DNA of 64,000 nt. It comes from Polytrichum commune (taxonomy: Eukaryota; Streptophyta; Polytrichopsida; Polytrichales; Polytrichaceae). The stretch's first letter is position 1. Each line of letters begins with the position of its first letter. Below are positions 38,201 through 48,790 of the stretch, piece by piece. The translations under genes and the position numbers were made by a program. The notes below the pieces were generated by a model. It saw only the letters and a list, made by a program, of their open reading frames with translations. It did not search any database and was not told where the DNA came from. The DNA lies in NCBI GenBank assembly GCA_950295325.1, contig OX485805.1:26401501-26465500 (forward strand), written 5' to 3'.

Positions 38201-38456
38201 TGACGTACTGCTCCACCCACCCTGCAGAATCCCGGTTGACGTAGTACACAACCTCGTCCCCTTCCGCCATAGTAGCTTCGGCCTCGCAGTCCCTATCCTG
38301 CAAACATCCCTCAGAGTCAATGGCCATGAAGAGGGCACTTAGAAGCCCGAGGAAGAAGGAGGACGGATGAGTGCTTGCGGCACGGGGAATATGGCGGCAG
38401 GTTCCCGGATGCGGGTCGCCGGAGCCCTCCGGAGGAAGGAGGGCAGCGACACCCAT
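35243..38456 (-). CDS. Second gene of the MULE, unknown function, about 919 codons
   Basis: Exons in reading order: 38456-37002, 36743-36393, 36296-35885, 35784-35243. All are GT-AG with matching phases and no internal stop. Keeping the 96-bp intron 36,392-36,297 would also keep the frame. Visible parts: an N-terminal acidic region; a C2H2-like cluster with a Cys-rich extension (WMCVYCRGSFPSKLQL, DHRVGGCPCG) near residues 110-150; a long Pro/Arg/Ser-rich low-complexity middle (about 210-400) with basic PKKRSHAE, a possible nuclear signal; and a Trp-rich ordered second half (WGWHPFYASFL, WLGVAKEVDGDGPHAW, WWAELRKW). The tail is acidic and Gln-rich. It points toward the transposase and ends about 1.4 kb from its stop. 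I recognise no family. An accessory transposition protein (as mudrB is proposed to be) or a captured host gene are both possible. Confidence 0.75.
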
Positions 38457-38909
38457 TCTAACACACTGTAAACCCTAAAAACTAAGAGAAGATGAGTGCA
38501 ATGCCTCTAAGAAGCTGAAGTGACCAGAACACATGGAATGCAGAAAAGATAAAGCACAAAACTTTCAAGTACAATCTGGGCTCCCACGAATGAGGAGGAC
38601 ACCGGAAAAAATAGCCAACACAAACTAACGGAAACTGCGACATGTTACAAGAATGTAGGCTACTTGGATGACACACACCTGTTGTAACCACCGTATGCGC
38701 ACGGTGTGCTTGTCCGACGATGAAGGTAGTCGACAAAAATAGCACGCCTTGCTGGAGTTCCGCAAATTAAGCCTTACACCTGCTGACAATGAGGACATGA
38801 ATTAGAATTGTGGACAACATATTGGCCGGCACACTTGACCACTTCATTCGTACAAACCAATCACTCCATGGACGAGACCAGAGTGCGGCAAAGATTTGGG
38901 TTGTGCAGC

Positions 38910-39852
38910 AAATGATTAGGTCAGGCTATATGAACAGTGATGTTTCATCACATTATTGCAACCTAAACCCAAAATGATTTCACATTTGAACGCATCACTG
39001 TTCTAAACCCATCACAAACTGGACGGGACTGTAGTGCAGCTAATGATTAGGTTACAATAAATGAGGAGGGAAGGGTGAATGGCCTATTGCAAAGATATAT
39101 GGAAAATGACAACATAGTTTAGGAAATCACTGCTCTAAAACCAGCAGGAAGTGGAGGAGATTGTAGTGCAGGTAATGATTAAGTTACAGTCAGTGGCGAG
39201 GGAAGGTTGAATGGATTGCAGCAAAGAAATATGAAAAGGGAAGCCACACTTTAGCACAACATTTTTGTACACCCAGTAGGAAGTGGAGGACACTGTAGTG
39301 CAGCTAATGAGTAGGTTACAATAAATGAGGAGGGAACGTTGAATGGACTATTGCAAAGATATGTGAAACATAAAGACATAGTTTAGCAGATCATTGCTGT
39401 GAACACAGGACGAAGTGGACAGGACTGTAGTGCAACTAATGATTAGGTTGAATGGACTATTGCAAAGAAAAATGAAAATTGAGGCCATAATTTAGCAGAT
39501 CATTGCTTTAAACCCAGCAGGAAGTAGAGGAGACTGGAGTGCAACTAATGATTAGGTTTCAGTAAATGAGTAGGGAAGGTTTTTAGGACTGTTGCAAAGA
39601 AAGAAGAAACATGAAATCACACTTTAGCATATCATTGCTCTAAACCCAGTAGGAAGTGAAGGAGACTATAGTGCAGCTAATGATTAGGTTACATTCAATG
39701 AGGAGCCAAGGTTGAATAGGTTGTTGCAAAGAAATATGAAAAATGAAGCCTAACTATAGCACACCATGTCCCTAAACCTAGCAGGAAGTGGAGGAGACTA
39801 TAGTGCAGCTAATGATTAGGTTACAATAAATGGGGAGGCAAGGTTGAGTGCA
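38910..39852. repeat. Right subterminal 132-bp tandem repeats, about eight copies
   Basis: The landmark gcagctaatgattaggtt (or variant) occurs at about 38,907, 39,036, 39,168, 39,300, 39,432, 39,541, 39,673 and 39,805. Most spacings are exactly 132 bp; one unit is shortened to 109 bp. The units are the reverse complement of those at 29,364-29,815. Confidence 0.9.
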
Positions 39853-41016
39853 TTGGTTGCCCACAAATATGAATCATGAAGCCACACTTTAGCACCTCAT
39901 TCATCTAAACCCATCACTTCCTACAAGATGTTGTGTTGCGGCAATAATACTAGGTGTTTGGCAAATGAGTATGTTATAATCACAGAGAAACGATGGTTCA
40001 ATAGACATTTCCACCCAAATATGAAAAACAAAGCACTCTTGACCAAGTCATTGTTGCACTCCAATCAGTTCGTGGGACATACTGTACCACAAGAATAATC
40101 CAAGGTGTGCAGCAAAATATAAGGTTACAGTCGATCGGAAACAATGCTTGATTGGACATTTGCAAAGAAACATGAAAAGTTCTCTCACTTACCTTGTTTG
40201 TAACCACCATGTTCGAAAGGAAGCGCTGAAGATGTTCATCATGCCTGTAATCCCTTCGCTGCATCAGTGCTGCAATCTTCGCTGCATCAGTGCCGCATCA
40301 CTGCTGCACTCCACTGCGCCAGAGATCCGGAGCGTGCAGGTTACAAGGAAAAAGAGAAGCCATCGCTGGATGGAGGTGCTTTAAATAGCTAATTCAAAAC
40401 GCGGCCATCGAGGGAGATGGGTTCGAGATGGGCACTGGTTGCCCACAAATATGAATAATGAAGCCACACTTTAGCACCTCATTCATCTAAACCCATCACT
40501 TCCTACAAGATATTGTGTTGCGGCAATAATCCTAGGTGTTTGGCAAATGAGTATGTTACAATCACAGAGAAACGATGGTTGAATAGACATTTCCACCCAA
40601 ATATGAAAAACAAAGCACTCTTGACCAACTCATTGTTGCACTCCAATCAGTTCGTGGGACATACTGTACCACAAGAATAATCCAAGGTGTGCAGCACAAT
40701 ATAAGGTTATAGTCCATCAGAAACAATGCTTGATTGGACATTTGCAAAAAAACATGAAAAGTTCTCTCACTTACCTTGTTTGTAACCACCCATGTTCGAA
40801 AGGAAGCACTGAAGATGTTAATCATGCCCGTAATCCCTTCGCAGCATCAGTGCTGCAATCTTCGCTACATCAGTGCCGCATCACTCTTGCACTCCACTGG
40901 GGCAGAGATCCGGAGCGTGCAGGTTACAAGGAAAAAGAGAAGCCATTGCTGGATGGAGGTGCTTTAAATAGATAATTCAAAACCCGGCCATCGAGGGAGA
41001 TGGGTTCGCCTCGATG
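39853..41016. repeat. 582-bp tandem duplication at the right MULE end
   Basis: 39,853-40,434 is repeated at 40,435-41,016 with an offset of 582 bp. The copies share ggttgcccacaaatatgaat at 39,855 and 40,437, and cgagggagatgggttcg at 40,409 and 40,991. The second copy continues into the terminal inverted repeat, so the outer TIR segment is present twice on this side only. Confidence 0.92.
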
Positions 41017-41358
41017 GGCGGATGCCGCCCATGGTCCCCATGGGATGCCATGATGGAGGCAGATGGGATGTCACTGTAACAAGAGAATGGACATGCCGGC
41101 TGGATGCATGAGATGAGACATTGGCGAGGACGTGGCCTCGGGGGGTGGGTGGGCGCCTAAAGGTGACAGCGTGGCGGTCCAGCGTGGACACTGCGACAGC
41201 CTGGCGCCATCAGCGTGGCAGCATGGCCCGGGCCGGCAGGGGGTGGGTTTCGGGCAGGGGCGGGTCCCGGTTGCTGAGGGCGTGGTGTACAGGGCAGCCT
41301 CTGACAGGCCTCGAAATGTGGACCGCATTTACCTCCTTTGGGTTTGGTAATGTTAGGG
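40819..41358 (-). repeat. Right terminal inverted repeat of the MULE
   Basis: Reverse complement of 28,854-29,370 with a few substitutions and an extra block of about 30 bp near 41,170-41,205. It ends at the exact border with the 9-bp target duplication. Confidence 0.9.
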
Positions 41359-41599
41359 GACCTAAAGTGGTCAGTGACCTTAAATAGTTTCAAGTACATA
41401 CCCAAGATTCTACATTGAACTTTCTCAAACAAAACTTCAGAAGCCCTTACCAGGAACTTTTCCAGAAATATTGATTCAACAGGTTGTATATCTCCAATTT
41501 ATTTGCATAAGAAATTGTAGCACCTAGAACTAGATAGGTATCTTGCTCAGATCCCACATTGACAAACCTATTCTGATTCAAACCACAACAGTATAATTG

Positions 41600-42250
41600 T
41601 GCGGAAAAAACTTCAGGACATTTGATGTACTGTACCACATTACACAAATCTCCTCACAGTTTGATAAACAGCTGAAAAGACAAGCCTCTTCAGGCCAAAC
41701 AAAATAGCAACTATGGAATAACATAAGAGGGTGACAACATATTCTGAGTACAATATTCGAAATTGCATAAGAGGGTGACAACATATTCCGAGTACAATAT
41801 TCGAAATTGCATATATTCTCGACATGGTAAAAGTAACATGCAGAGGCCAAGCGATCCATGAGAATTCTCTAATGTGGTTAGGATTCAATCTGAAATCTCT
41901 CTCTCTCTCTCTCTCAACCTCGTTTCATAGGTGTGACATAGGGCTAGAAAGTGAACAAGCAAGACTATGGCTATGAATATGCCTACAAGAAGACATTGGA
42001 GGACAAAATGATTGCATTCTACACAGGAAAGCAAATTTCTGCCCTTTCAGAGTACAATGAGCAGGGACCAAGGGGTATAGAAAGTTTAAATTCCTGGAGA
42101 TAGAAAGCTGGAATTTTTCACAATATCCAATATGGACATGAACCTACAAGAATGACATACACCGAAGGTGAGAGTCGAATATAGAACTGATTCACATGGC
42201 AGTATACATAGAAATTCCCAGCAGCATGAAATATGCTCAAAAAATTACAT
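41600..42250 (-). repeat. Reverse-oriented copy of dispersed repeat block B
   Basis: On the minus strand this matches about 14,790-15,340. It contains two tandem 43-bp units around 41,720-41,813 (gtgacaacatattc landmark) and a CT microsatellite at about 41,896-41,915. It lies just outside the right MULE end. Confidence 0.7.
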
Positions 42251-42614
42251 GCATTTGCTCTTCAGAAACGACCAAGCATTTGTTCCAGGGCGAACCTGGA
42301 TCTTGGGAATCCCAAATAAAATTGGATTCTGTTTGATTCACACCCAGGAACCCCCTGATGCTCTGATTGAGCACTGCTCATTTAAGCCCAGGGTCTATTG
42401 CATAGACTGACAATCTCAGTCAATACACGAAAGGTATGTGGACCTATTGTGGGCATGCACTTCCAACTCCACAAAGAAATTTTGGCTGCTGGATTGGGTC
42501 ACGAATTGCTCATCCAGTTAGCAACTGCGAATTGTAAAGATTGCCAATTCAAGTTTCAGATTCAGACTCGAGATGCAAAGGTTATAAGAGGTGAAAGTGA
42601 ATATTCTCTCTCTT

Positions 42615-43150
42615 AAGCTGGACCTAAAATTCTTGAGTCTTCATCTGGACATTCAGATGGGTGCAGAATGAACATAATTGATGCATGTGCGTCATTTATG
42701 CAAGGACTTGCGGAATAGAACAGAAGTAAGACAACACTATGATTAAACACTCACGTCTTGCAGAACGGAGCGGCTTTGTTCATATCTCAGATTTTTGATA
42801 TAAAGTTGAGGTACTGAGCTCGACTTAAAGTCCTTGGATTTTCATCTGGAGAATTCGTGAGCACAAAATTGTGAGCTCGCGTGAGGAGACATACTTCAGA
42901 CAATCTTTTGTACAGAGGTCCACTGTGTTGGATCCTTTGTTTTTTTATTTCAACTCCGCTGTTGACTCTGAAATCCTCACATCCTGTATATTGCAATTGC
43001 ACCACTCAAAGAAGAGGGTGAAGAATATGTGAACAATCAAAATCACACTAACTCACCCTTCACCTCAATGCCCATGGAGCGAACCGTGCCTGTGATGGAC
43101 TTACATATGGACTCCAATAACGTGTACTAGCAATCAGGATCTACCTGCTA
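42615..43150 (-). pseudogene. Decayed copies of the L11 gene 3' region
   Basis: 43,035-43,150 matches the last codons of the L11 gene (43,484-43,620) but has lost the frame. The 42,790-42,900 segment matches the L11 3' flank at 43,255-43,360 (atatctcag, ctggagaattcgtga). A third, weaker copy of the flank lies at 42,615-42,680. Together they show repeated partial tandem duplication downstream of L11. Confidence 0.75.
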
Positions 43151-43494
43151 ACCTTGACAATTTCGTAGATGCAAGGACTTTCAAACCAGAAAAAAAGTGA
43201 GACAATGCCATGCTTGAACACTCAGGTCTGCAGAACTGAGCGGCTTCTTCATATCTCAGAATTCAGTACAAAGATGAGGGTAAGCTGGACATAAAATCCT
43301 TGCATTTTCACCTGGAGAATTCGTGATCTCGCTTGCGGAGACATGTTTAGCATAATCTTTGTACAGAGGCTCACAGTAGGCTGAATCCTTGGTTTTTAGC
43401 CTCAACTCCGCTATTGTCTCCGACACCCTCATCTCTTGCCTATTGCATTTGCGCCACCCAAAGGAGAGGGTGAAAAATATGTGAACAATCAAAA

Positions 43495-43947
43495 TCACAC
43501 CAACTCGCCCTTCACCTCAATGCCCATGGAGCGAGCTGTGCCCATGATGGACTTACATATGGACTCCAGCGACATGTACTGGCAATCAGGATCTGCCTGC
43601 TTAATCTTAGCAATTTCATACACATGCTTCGGAGTGACGACTCCCGCAACTTTGTGGCCAGGGTCACCACCGCCAGACTGCAACCCTGCGGCTTTCTTCA
43701 AAAAATAGGAAGTCGAGGGAGACTTCACGACGAACTCGAAGGAGTTGTCCTTGAATGCCGTGACCATGACCGACATGGGGACGTCCGACTTGATGCCCTG
43801 TGTTCGCGCATTGAAGTCTTTGCAAAATGCCATCAGGTTGAGTCGATGCTGCCCTAGTGCCGGTCCTACGGGAGGAGCGGGCTTTGCTTGCCCCGCATTC
43901 ACCACCAGGCGAATTATCGCAGACACCTGCTTCTCCCGACCTGCCAT
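43495..43947 (-). CDS. MRPL11: Mitochondrial ribosomal protein L11 (bL11m), 150 codons
   Basis: L11 binds 23S-type rRNA at the GTPase-associated centre of the large subunit. Intronless frame of 150 residues. The N-terminal domain has VNAGQAKPAPPVGPALGQHR and FCKDFNART; the rRNA-binding C-terminal domain has SYFLKKAAG and KVAGVVTPKHVYEIAKIK. The DPDCQYMSLESICKSIMGTA end is typical of plant mitochondrial L11 (At4g35490-like, 155 residues). It is not the chloroplast form, which carries a transit peptide, and not cytosolic L12. There is no long presequence, as in other plant mitochondrial copies. The start is the only ATG before the conserved block. Confidence 0.96.
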   Translation of the reverse strand: MAGREKQVSAIIRLVVNAGQAKPAPPVGPALGQHRLNLMAFCKDFNARTQGIKSDVPMSVMVTAFKDNSFEFVVKSPSTSYFLKKAAGLQSGGGDPGHKVAGVVTPKHVYEIAKIKQADPDCQYMSLESICKSIMGTARSMGIEVKGELV

Positions 43948-44047
43948 ACTGCCCTTCTACCACACCGACCACTTGCTTGAAACGCAACAATTGCAAGACT
44001 CTCACCGCAGCATCGCCATCGCCATCGTCGAGTGACTTGCGGAGAGC

Positions 44048-44063
44048 TAGGGTTTAGGGTTTT
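44048..44063 (-). promoter_or_regulatory. Double telobox upstream of L11
   Basis: On the minus strand the sequence reads aaaaccctaaacccta, about 100 bp before the L11 ATG. Teloboxes are typical of plant ribosomal-protein gene promoters and leaders. The same motif recurs in the two copies of this flank at 44.85 and 45.1 kb. Confidence 0.65.
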
Positions 44064-44172
44064 GTGGGAGGAGGTTCGTGCTCGTGGGTCTTGGCTTGTA
44101 ATACCCCTTTAAGTTATTAGAGTAACTCCTATGATCACTGTGAAATGATTCTCTCAGGGCCAGTTTACACCA

Positions 44173-44219
44173 TGGACCATGAAGTCGGACCCTTTTCCAT
44201 GGTCCGACTTCATGGTCCA
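44173..44219. repeat. Perfect 19-bp hairpin upstream of L11
   Basis: The arms at 44,173-44,191 (tggaccatgaagtcggacc) and 44,201-44,219 are exact reverse complements around a 9-nt loop. Pieces of the same sequence (acttcatggtcc) recur near 44,690, so this is probably an end or centre of a foldback insertion between the duplicated L11 flanks. Confidence 0.85.
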
Positions 44220-44844
44220 ACTTTCATGCTCTGTTTTCTTGAAAAAACAATTCACAAAATCTTTGGGCCCCCATTAGATGTAAATTGAATGTGGACCAAG
44301 AGGAATGACCATGCACCAAAAAATGAATGTGCTATTTTTTTAATATATGTCAAAAAAAAGGCAGTTTTGAAAGAATTCAAGTTTGACCATTCTTTTGTCT
44401 TCTCTTGTCTTCATCTTCTCTTCCCCCAAAAAAAATCATTAAAAACTTATTATAGCAATAATTCTTTGCATGGGCCCTTGCCCTTTCCTACAAGAGCACC
44501 TCTTTTGCCTCTCCCACCACAAAATCCGTTGGACCGTGTCACTGGATGATGTAGGGCTTAAAGTATGTCTTTTGGAGACCTCGAACTCCATGGTCACTCT
44601 TACATTTTTTTCCTTGGTGTAAACCAAAGTGATCCCAGGACGAGTTCTATAGCCAATCACAGATCTTACACGGTCGTGGGATGACTTCATGGTCCCTAGT
44701 GTAATTAATTCCTCAGTAAATTGGCTTACAAATTTTTTTTTGGCCACTGCCACATACCTTGTGCTCATATGCCAATCGCAAACATAAAGACCATATATAT
44801 CATAAACCTTTCATCGCCCATCCCATGGTGTGATACACATAAGG

Positions 44845-45270
44845 CATTTTGTGAGAGCTAGGGTTTAGGGTTTTGGGGGAGAACGTACGCGTCCATGGGT
44901 CTTGGCTTGTATCTTCCTTAGAGCAACTCCTAAGGCCATTGTAAAATGATGCATTTCTCAATAAATCGGTTTTCAAAGTTTTGTGGGCCACTTCCGCATA
45001 TAGCTCATGAAATCTCACAAAGAAAGTTCATATTTATCATAAATTCTCACTGTCTGCTTATTATTATTGAGCGACAGACACAATATAATGCATCTTGCAA
45101 GAGCTAGGGCTTAGGGTTTTGTGAGAGGATGTTTGAGCTCTTGGGTCTTGGCTTGTGTCCCCATTCCACAATTAAGTTAAGTTAGAACAACTCCTATGGT
45201 CATTGTAAAATGATTCTTGCCATAATTGGCTTTCAAAGTTTTCGGGTAAATATTACATATTCATCTCACA
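44845..45270 (-). repeat. Two further copies of the L11 5' flank
   Basis: Copies at about 44,845-45,010 and 45,090-45,270 match the L11 upstream region at 44,040-44,150. Each has gagctaggg(t/c)ttagggtttt, gggtcttggcttgta and agagcaactcctatgg/cattgtaaaatgat. No L11 coding sequence follows them. Confidence 0.8.
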
Positions 45271-48200
45271 CATAAATTTCTCTTCATTGGCGATCTTTTA
45301 GAGTCCTTGAATGGTGGGAATGGGTTTAGAGTGCTATTTTTCTATCAAAACTATATACTAAGTTTGAATTTTGTGGAAAAAAATGTGAATAACCACCTAC
45401 AAAACATATTGAATTGCAATACCAAGCAATTTTTGTTGACAAAAAGAATTTCAAAAGAAGTATACATATTTTAGAAGAACGGTGTAAGTGGTGTGCAAGT
45501 AGGTGATATTAAGCAAGCATTGTCTAAAATTTGTTTAGAATACGATAGAAGTACATTAAGTTGATTCATGATTTTGGACATTGTTTTTTGATGATGCCCT
45601 CAAGTTTATATTGAATTCAAGAAACATGAAGAAAATTCCAAGTTCAAAATAGTTAAAGTCATGAAATTTACATCCAAACCAAGTTGCACTATTTTCTTTT
45701 GAGAATTACTTTTAGTTATAAGTCTTGAAGATCTCATCTTGATACTTTATGCTTGAATACATGCTTGATACAACAATAGAGGGCATCATGAAAACAAAAT
45801 CTAACTTAAACAACATTTGCTTCTAGGCGTATGACCAAAAAAACAATGGTTCTAGTATATTGGAGAATTTTTTTGGTCCACTTTACCATGCTTGTGTATT
45901 GGTTTGTAATGGCCTTTGACCTTCAATTCTTGAGGGTGGGAAGGGATTTAGAAGGTTGCAAGTCTCTTAATAATTGATGAGCAATAAGGACTTGGAAACA
46001 TATGGGCATTGTGGGTGGGACGAGTATGTAGCCTTGGCACCAAAAAACTTAAAAACTAAAATTTGAAAGGTTGATTTGCAGTGACCATAGGAGCTGCTCT
46101 TAGAGCATGTTCAACAATCAATCTGAATGACATTTTAGATTTTTTTTTAAAGAGCAAGGTTGAATATTATGTCCACCCACACCGATGCCCAAATGTGATC
46201 CAATAATTTTATTGTCCACTGGTTTTTTGCAGACTTGCAACCTCTAACAAACCCCTTTACCGCCTTCAAGAATTGAGGATCAAAGGATCAAAGTATATTG
46301 TTTCATGATACAAATTTATTTATTTGATCAGAATCTAAGTGGTTATATGAATGTGTCAATTCACCGTTAGCAAGTCACATGTGGTTATTAGGTTCATAAA
46401 CAAATGCATCCACATGGTAAGCCCCTACATAGTACTATTAGACTTTAAGGTCCGTTTGAGACAAACATCACTTCAAATACAATACACTCACATGATATGA
46501 TAGACATGGCCAACAACCTACAAATCATGTAGAATGTTACATCTATGGGTACTCAATAGCACGGTCTTCACAAAGATAACATAACAATAAGTTAAGGCAA
46601 GAGTACCTTCTCCAATAAGGCAAGGCAAAGGAGTTCCTCTCAAACTTGGTGAGGGGGGTACACCATGGCTCAACGGGTACTGCTAATCACAATACCTGCA
46701 TGTGATTGGGGCAATGGTGCACCTACATCTTGGGTACCATGGACTATGCTACCTTACCTTGGATAAAAAAATATAGGCGTACAATTATGCTCACATTATG
46801 CATTTCAACATTATTACACCAAAGACCACCGAGAAGGATCATGGGTCATTGCCATTGGGTTTTGTCACTACAAAGTAGATTCAGGGTATTCAAATTTACC
46901 CGAACACCAATTATGGTATTTAGTTACAATAAATTATTTGGAGGTAAGTAATGCTATACCTTTCTTGTAATAACGCGAATTCTCACTAAGTAAAAGTCAT
47001 TTGTGTTGCATAATGTATGTATAATTTATCTAGTCTTTGTTGGTCGAAAAATGAAATCTCTAAATAATTATGAGCAGGAAATGAAATAGATTTTAAGTTG
47101 CTTGAAAACATGAAGGCATGCCTATATATAGACACTTAATCCACAAGAATAAGCTTGGAGGGTTTGCTCACATGAGCCTACTCATGTTCTTGTGTCATTC
47201 ATCATTGACCAAAGACCTAGTTGAAACCCTCCACAATCTTGCATCACTTGACTAGCTTCTATCTAGAAATTTAATGATTTTGGCATTAGCACTGCTAAGA
47301 TTTGGGTTAAGTGTCCTTACTCAAGAACTCATGGAAAAATTAGGGGAGGCATGGCTTTTATAAACTAAGAGGAAAACAAAAAACCATCATCAATTTGATT
47401 TTCTCCCACATCAACTATAATCATACAAATGAAGAAACATGTTATAGTTTTTTTCATGTCATTACTACCAATAAATTGTGCATATTACATATATGTTTTT
47501 GATGTCTAAGTTATGATTGTTCTATTTAAACCACTTGTCCCTTGGGTGGACTTAGGGCTGACATCTGCACATATATAGTGAGATGCACCTATAAAGTGGT
47601 TATGGACAAGTCCTTGCTATTGGATACCATTTATGATACCCATTCGAAATGAATGTTACCTAGAACAATTCCGAATTTTCCTAGATTATAGCTACACCGA
47701 AGATGCTCAGTGTGGGTCTATGACTATTAGAAGGAGTGCCATTGATAAATAGAAGATTGAAATAATGAACAGACTCATCTGTGAATAAAATCATTTAAGA
47801 AGTGTTTTCATTGGTTAAAACTAAGAGACTTTTATAAATGGGGTGGAGAAAACCACGGTCCCAAATGATTGAAATTACGAACCTTATCATTTTCTTAAAC
47901 TTGTAAAAGTTGTTACAAACAACATAAGTAAAATTTTAAACACATCAAAGATCAAATACAACTATTGATGGTATGTATTCGAAAACCATCAGGTAGAGGC
48001 AATGTGGAACTTCATTACCTACAAGTTGGAAAATATAATTAAATTGAAAATGAATTCATTGGCCACGTCTAAAACGACTCCCCAAAACATACACCTTCCT
48101 ACTAATTTTAAGCCATTTAAGGTCTAACCACATCACATAATATTATTCAGATCCATAACAATGTTCTTAAGGCTTGTGATTCATTTTTGTTGTTATTGGT

Positions 48201-48405
48201 GGTGGATGAAATGGATTTTCAATCTAAAGTAACTGAAGTACAACCAGAGCAAATGATTTGAACTTATTGGGTTGAATCAAACGTTACGAATAGATGGATG
48301 TACAACCATTCTAGATGAATGTCCACACAGTCATCCGACTCGCCGCCGGACGTCGAAGCCTTCTTGAAGGAAGGAACTCAATAGGATGGCATCCATAGAT
48401 CCTTT
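45271..48405. other. AT-rich gene-poor stretch
   Basis: No gene, RNA or complete transposon recognised. A reverse-oriented fragment of the L11-flank repeat (tgaccataggagc) lies near 46,083. Frames here are short and without motifs. Confidence 0.35.
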
Positions 48406-48479
48406 TGCGACCTCGCTGCTGAAAAGATGGATCGATGCACGTTTGATTGAGAATTACGACGCTTGCAAGCAGATGACCA

Positions 48480-48790
48480 ATATCAGGTCGTAGGCTAGTA
48501 TCGCTAATTTAATTTTTTTCTTTGACATTATGTCGTTGAGCTGCTGAAGAGTGTGTGAGTTTGACGCGAATGTCAATCTGGAGGAACTCCAATTAAGTGG
48601 ATTCAAGCAGGGTGTGGATGTTCTCATAGGAGATGGCGGATTTTCGATATGCTGAGGTCTTCTGCTTTGCTTCTCCAAATATGTATTTGAACTCCTGAAG
48701 AGTGCGAGTTTGAGGTGAATATTGAGTTGAGTTTGGAGTAACTCCGATTGAGTGGATTCAAGCATGGCGTGGATGCTTAGATAGGAGATG
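48480..48790. repeat. Two diverged tandem repeats, offset 151 bp
   Basis: Landmarks ctgaagagtg, gagtttga, ggagtaactcc and gtggattcaagca occur in both units (for example gaagagtg at 48,546 and 48,697). No coding sense seen. The rest of 48,791-50,043 holds nothing I recognise; it is the upstream region of the TRM-like gene. Confidence 0.7.

Larger units (their letters stand above)
28854..41358. mobile_element. Complete Mutator-like element (MULE), 12,505 bp
   Basis: The element begins ccctaacattaccaaaccc and ends with the exact reverse complement. It is flanked by the identical 9-bp sequence gacctaaag at 28,845-28,853 and 41,359-41,367, the size of target duplication made by Mutator transposases. 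Long terminal inverted repeats, subterminal 132-bp repeats, a MURA-type transposase gene (plus) and a second, convergent gene (minus) lie between. The two-gene convergent layout recalls maize MuDR (mudrA/mudrB), but the second gene is not recognisably mudrB. The intact TSD means the ends have not been rearranged since insertion. The transposase is broken, so this copy could move only with an enzyme supplied elsewhere. Confidence 0.96.
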
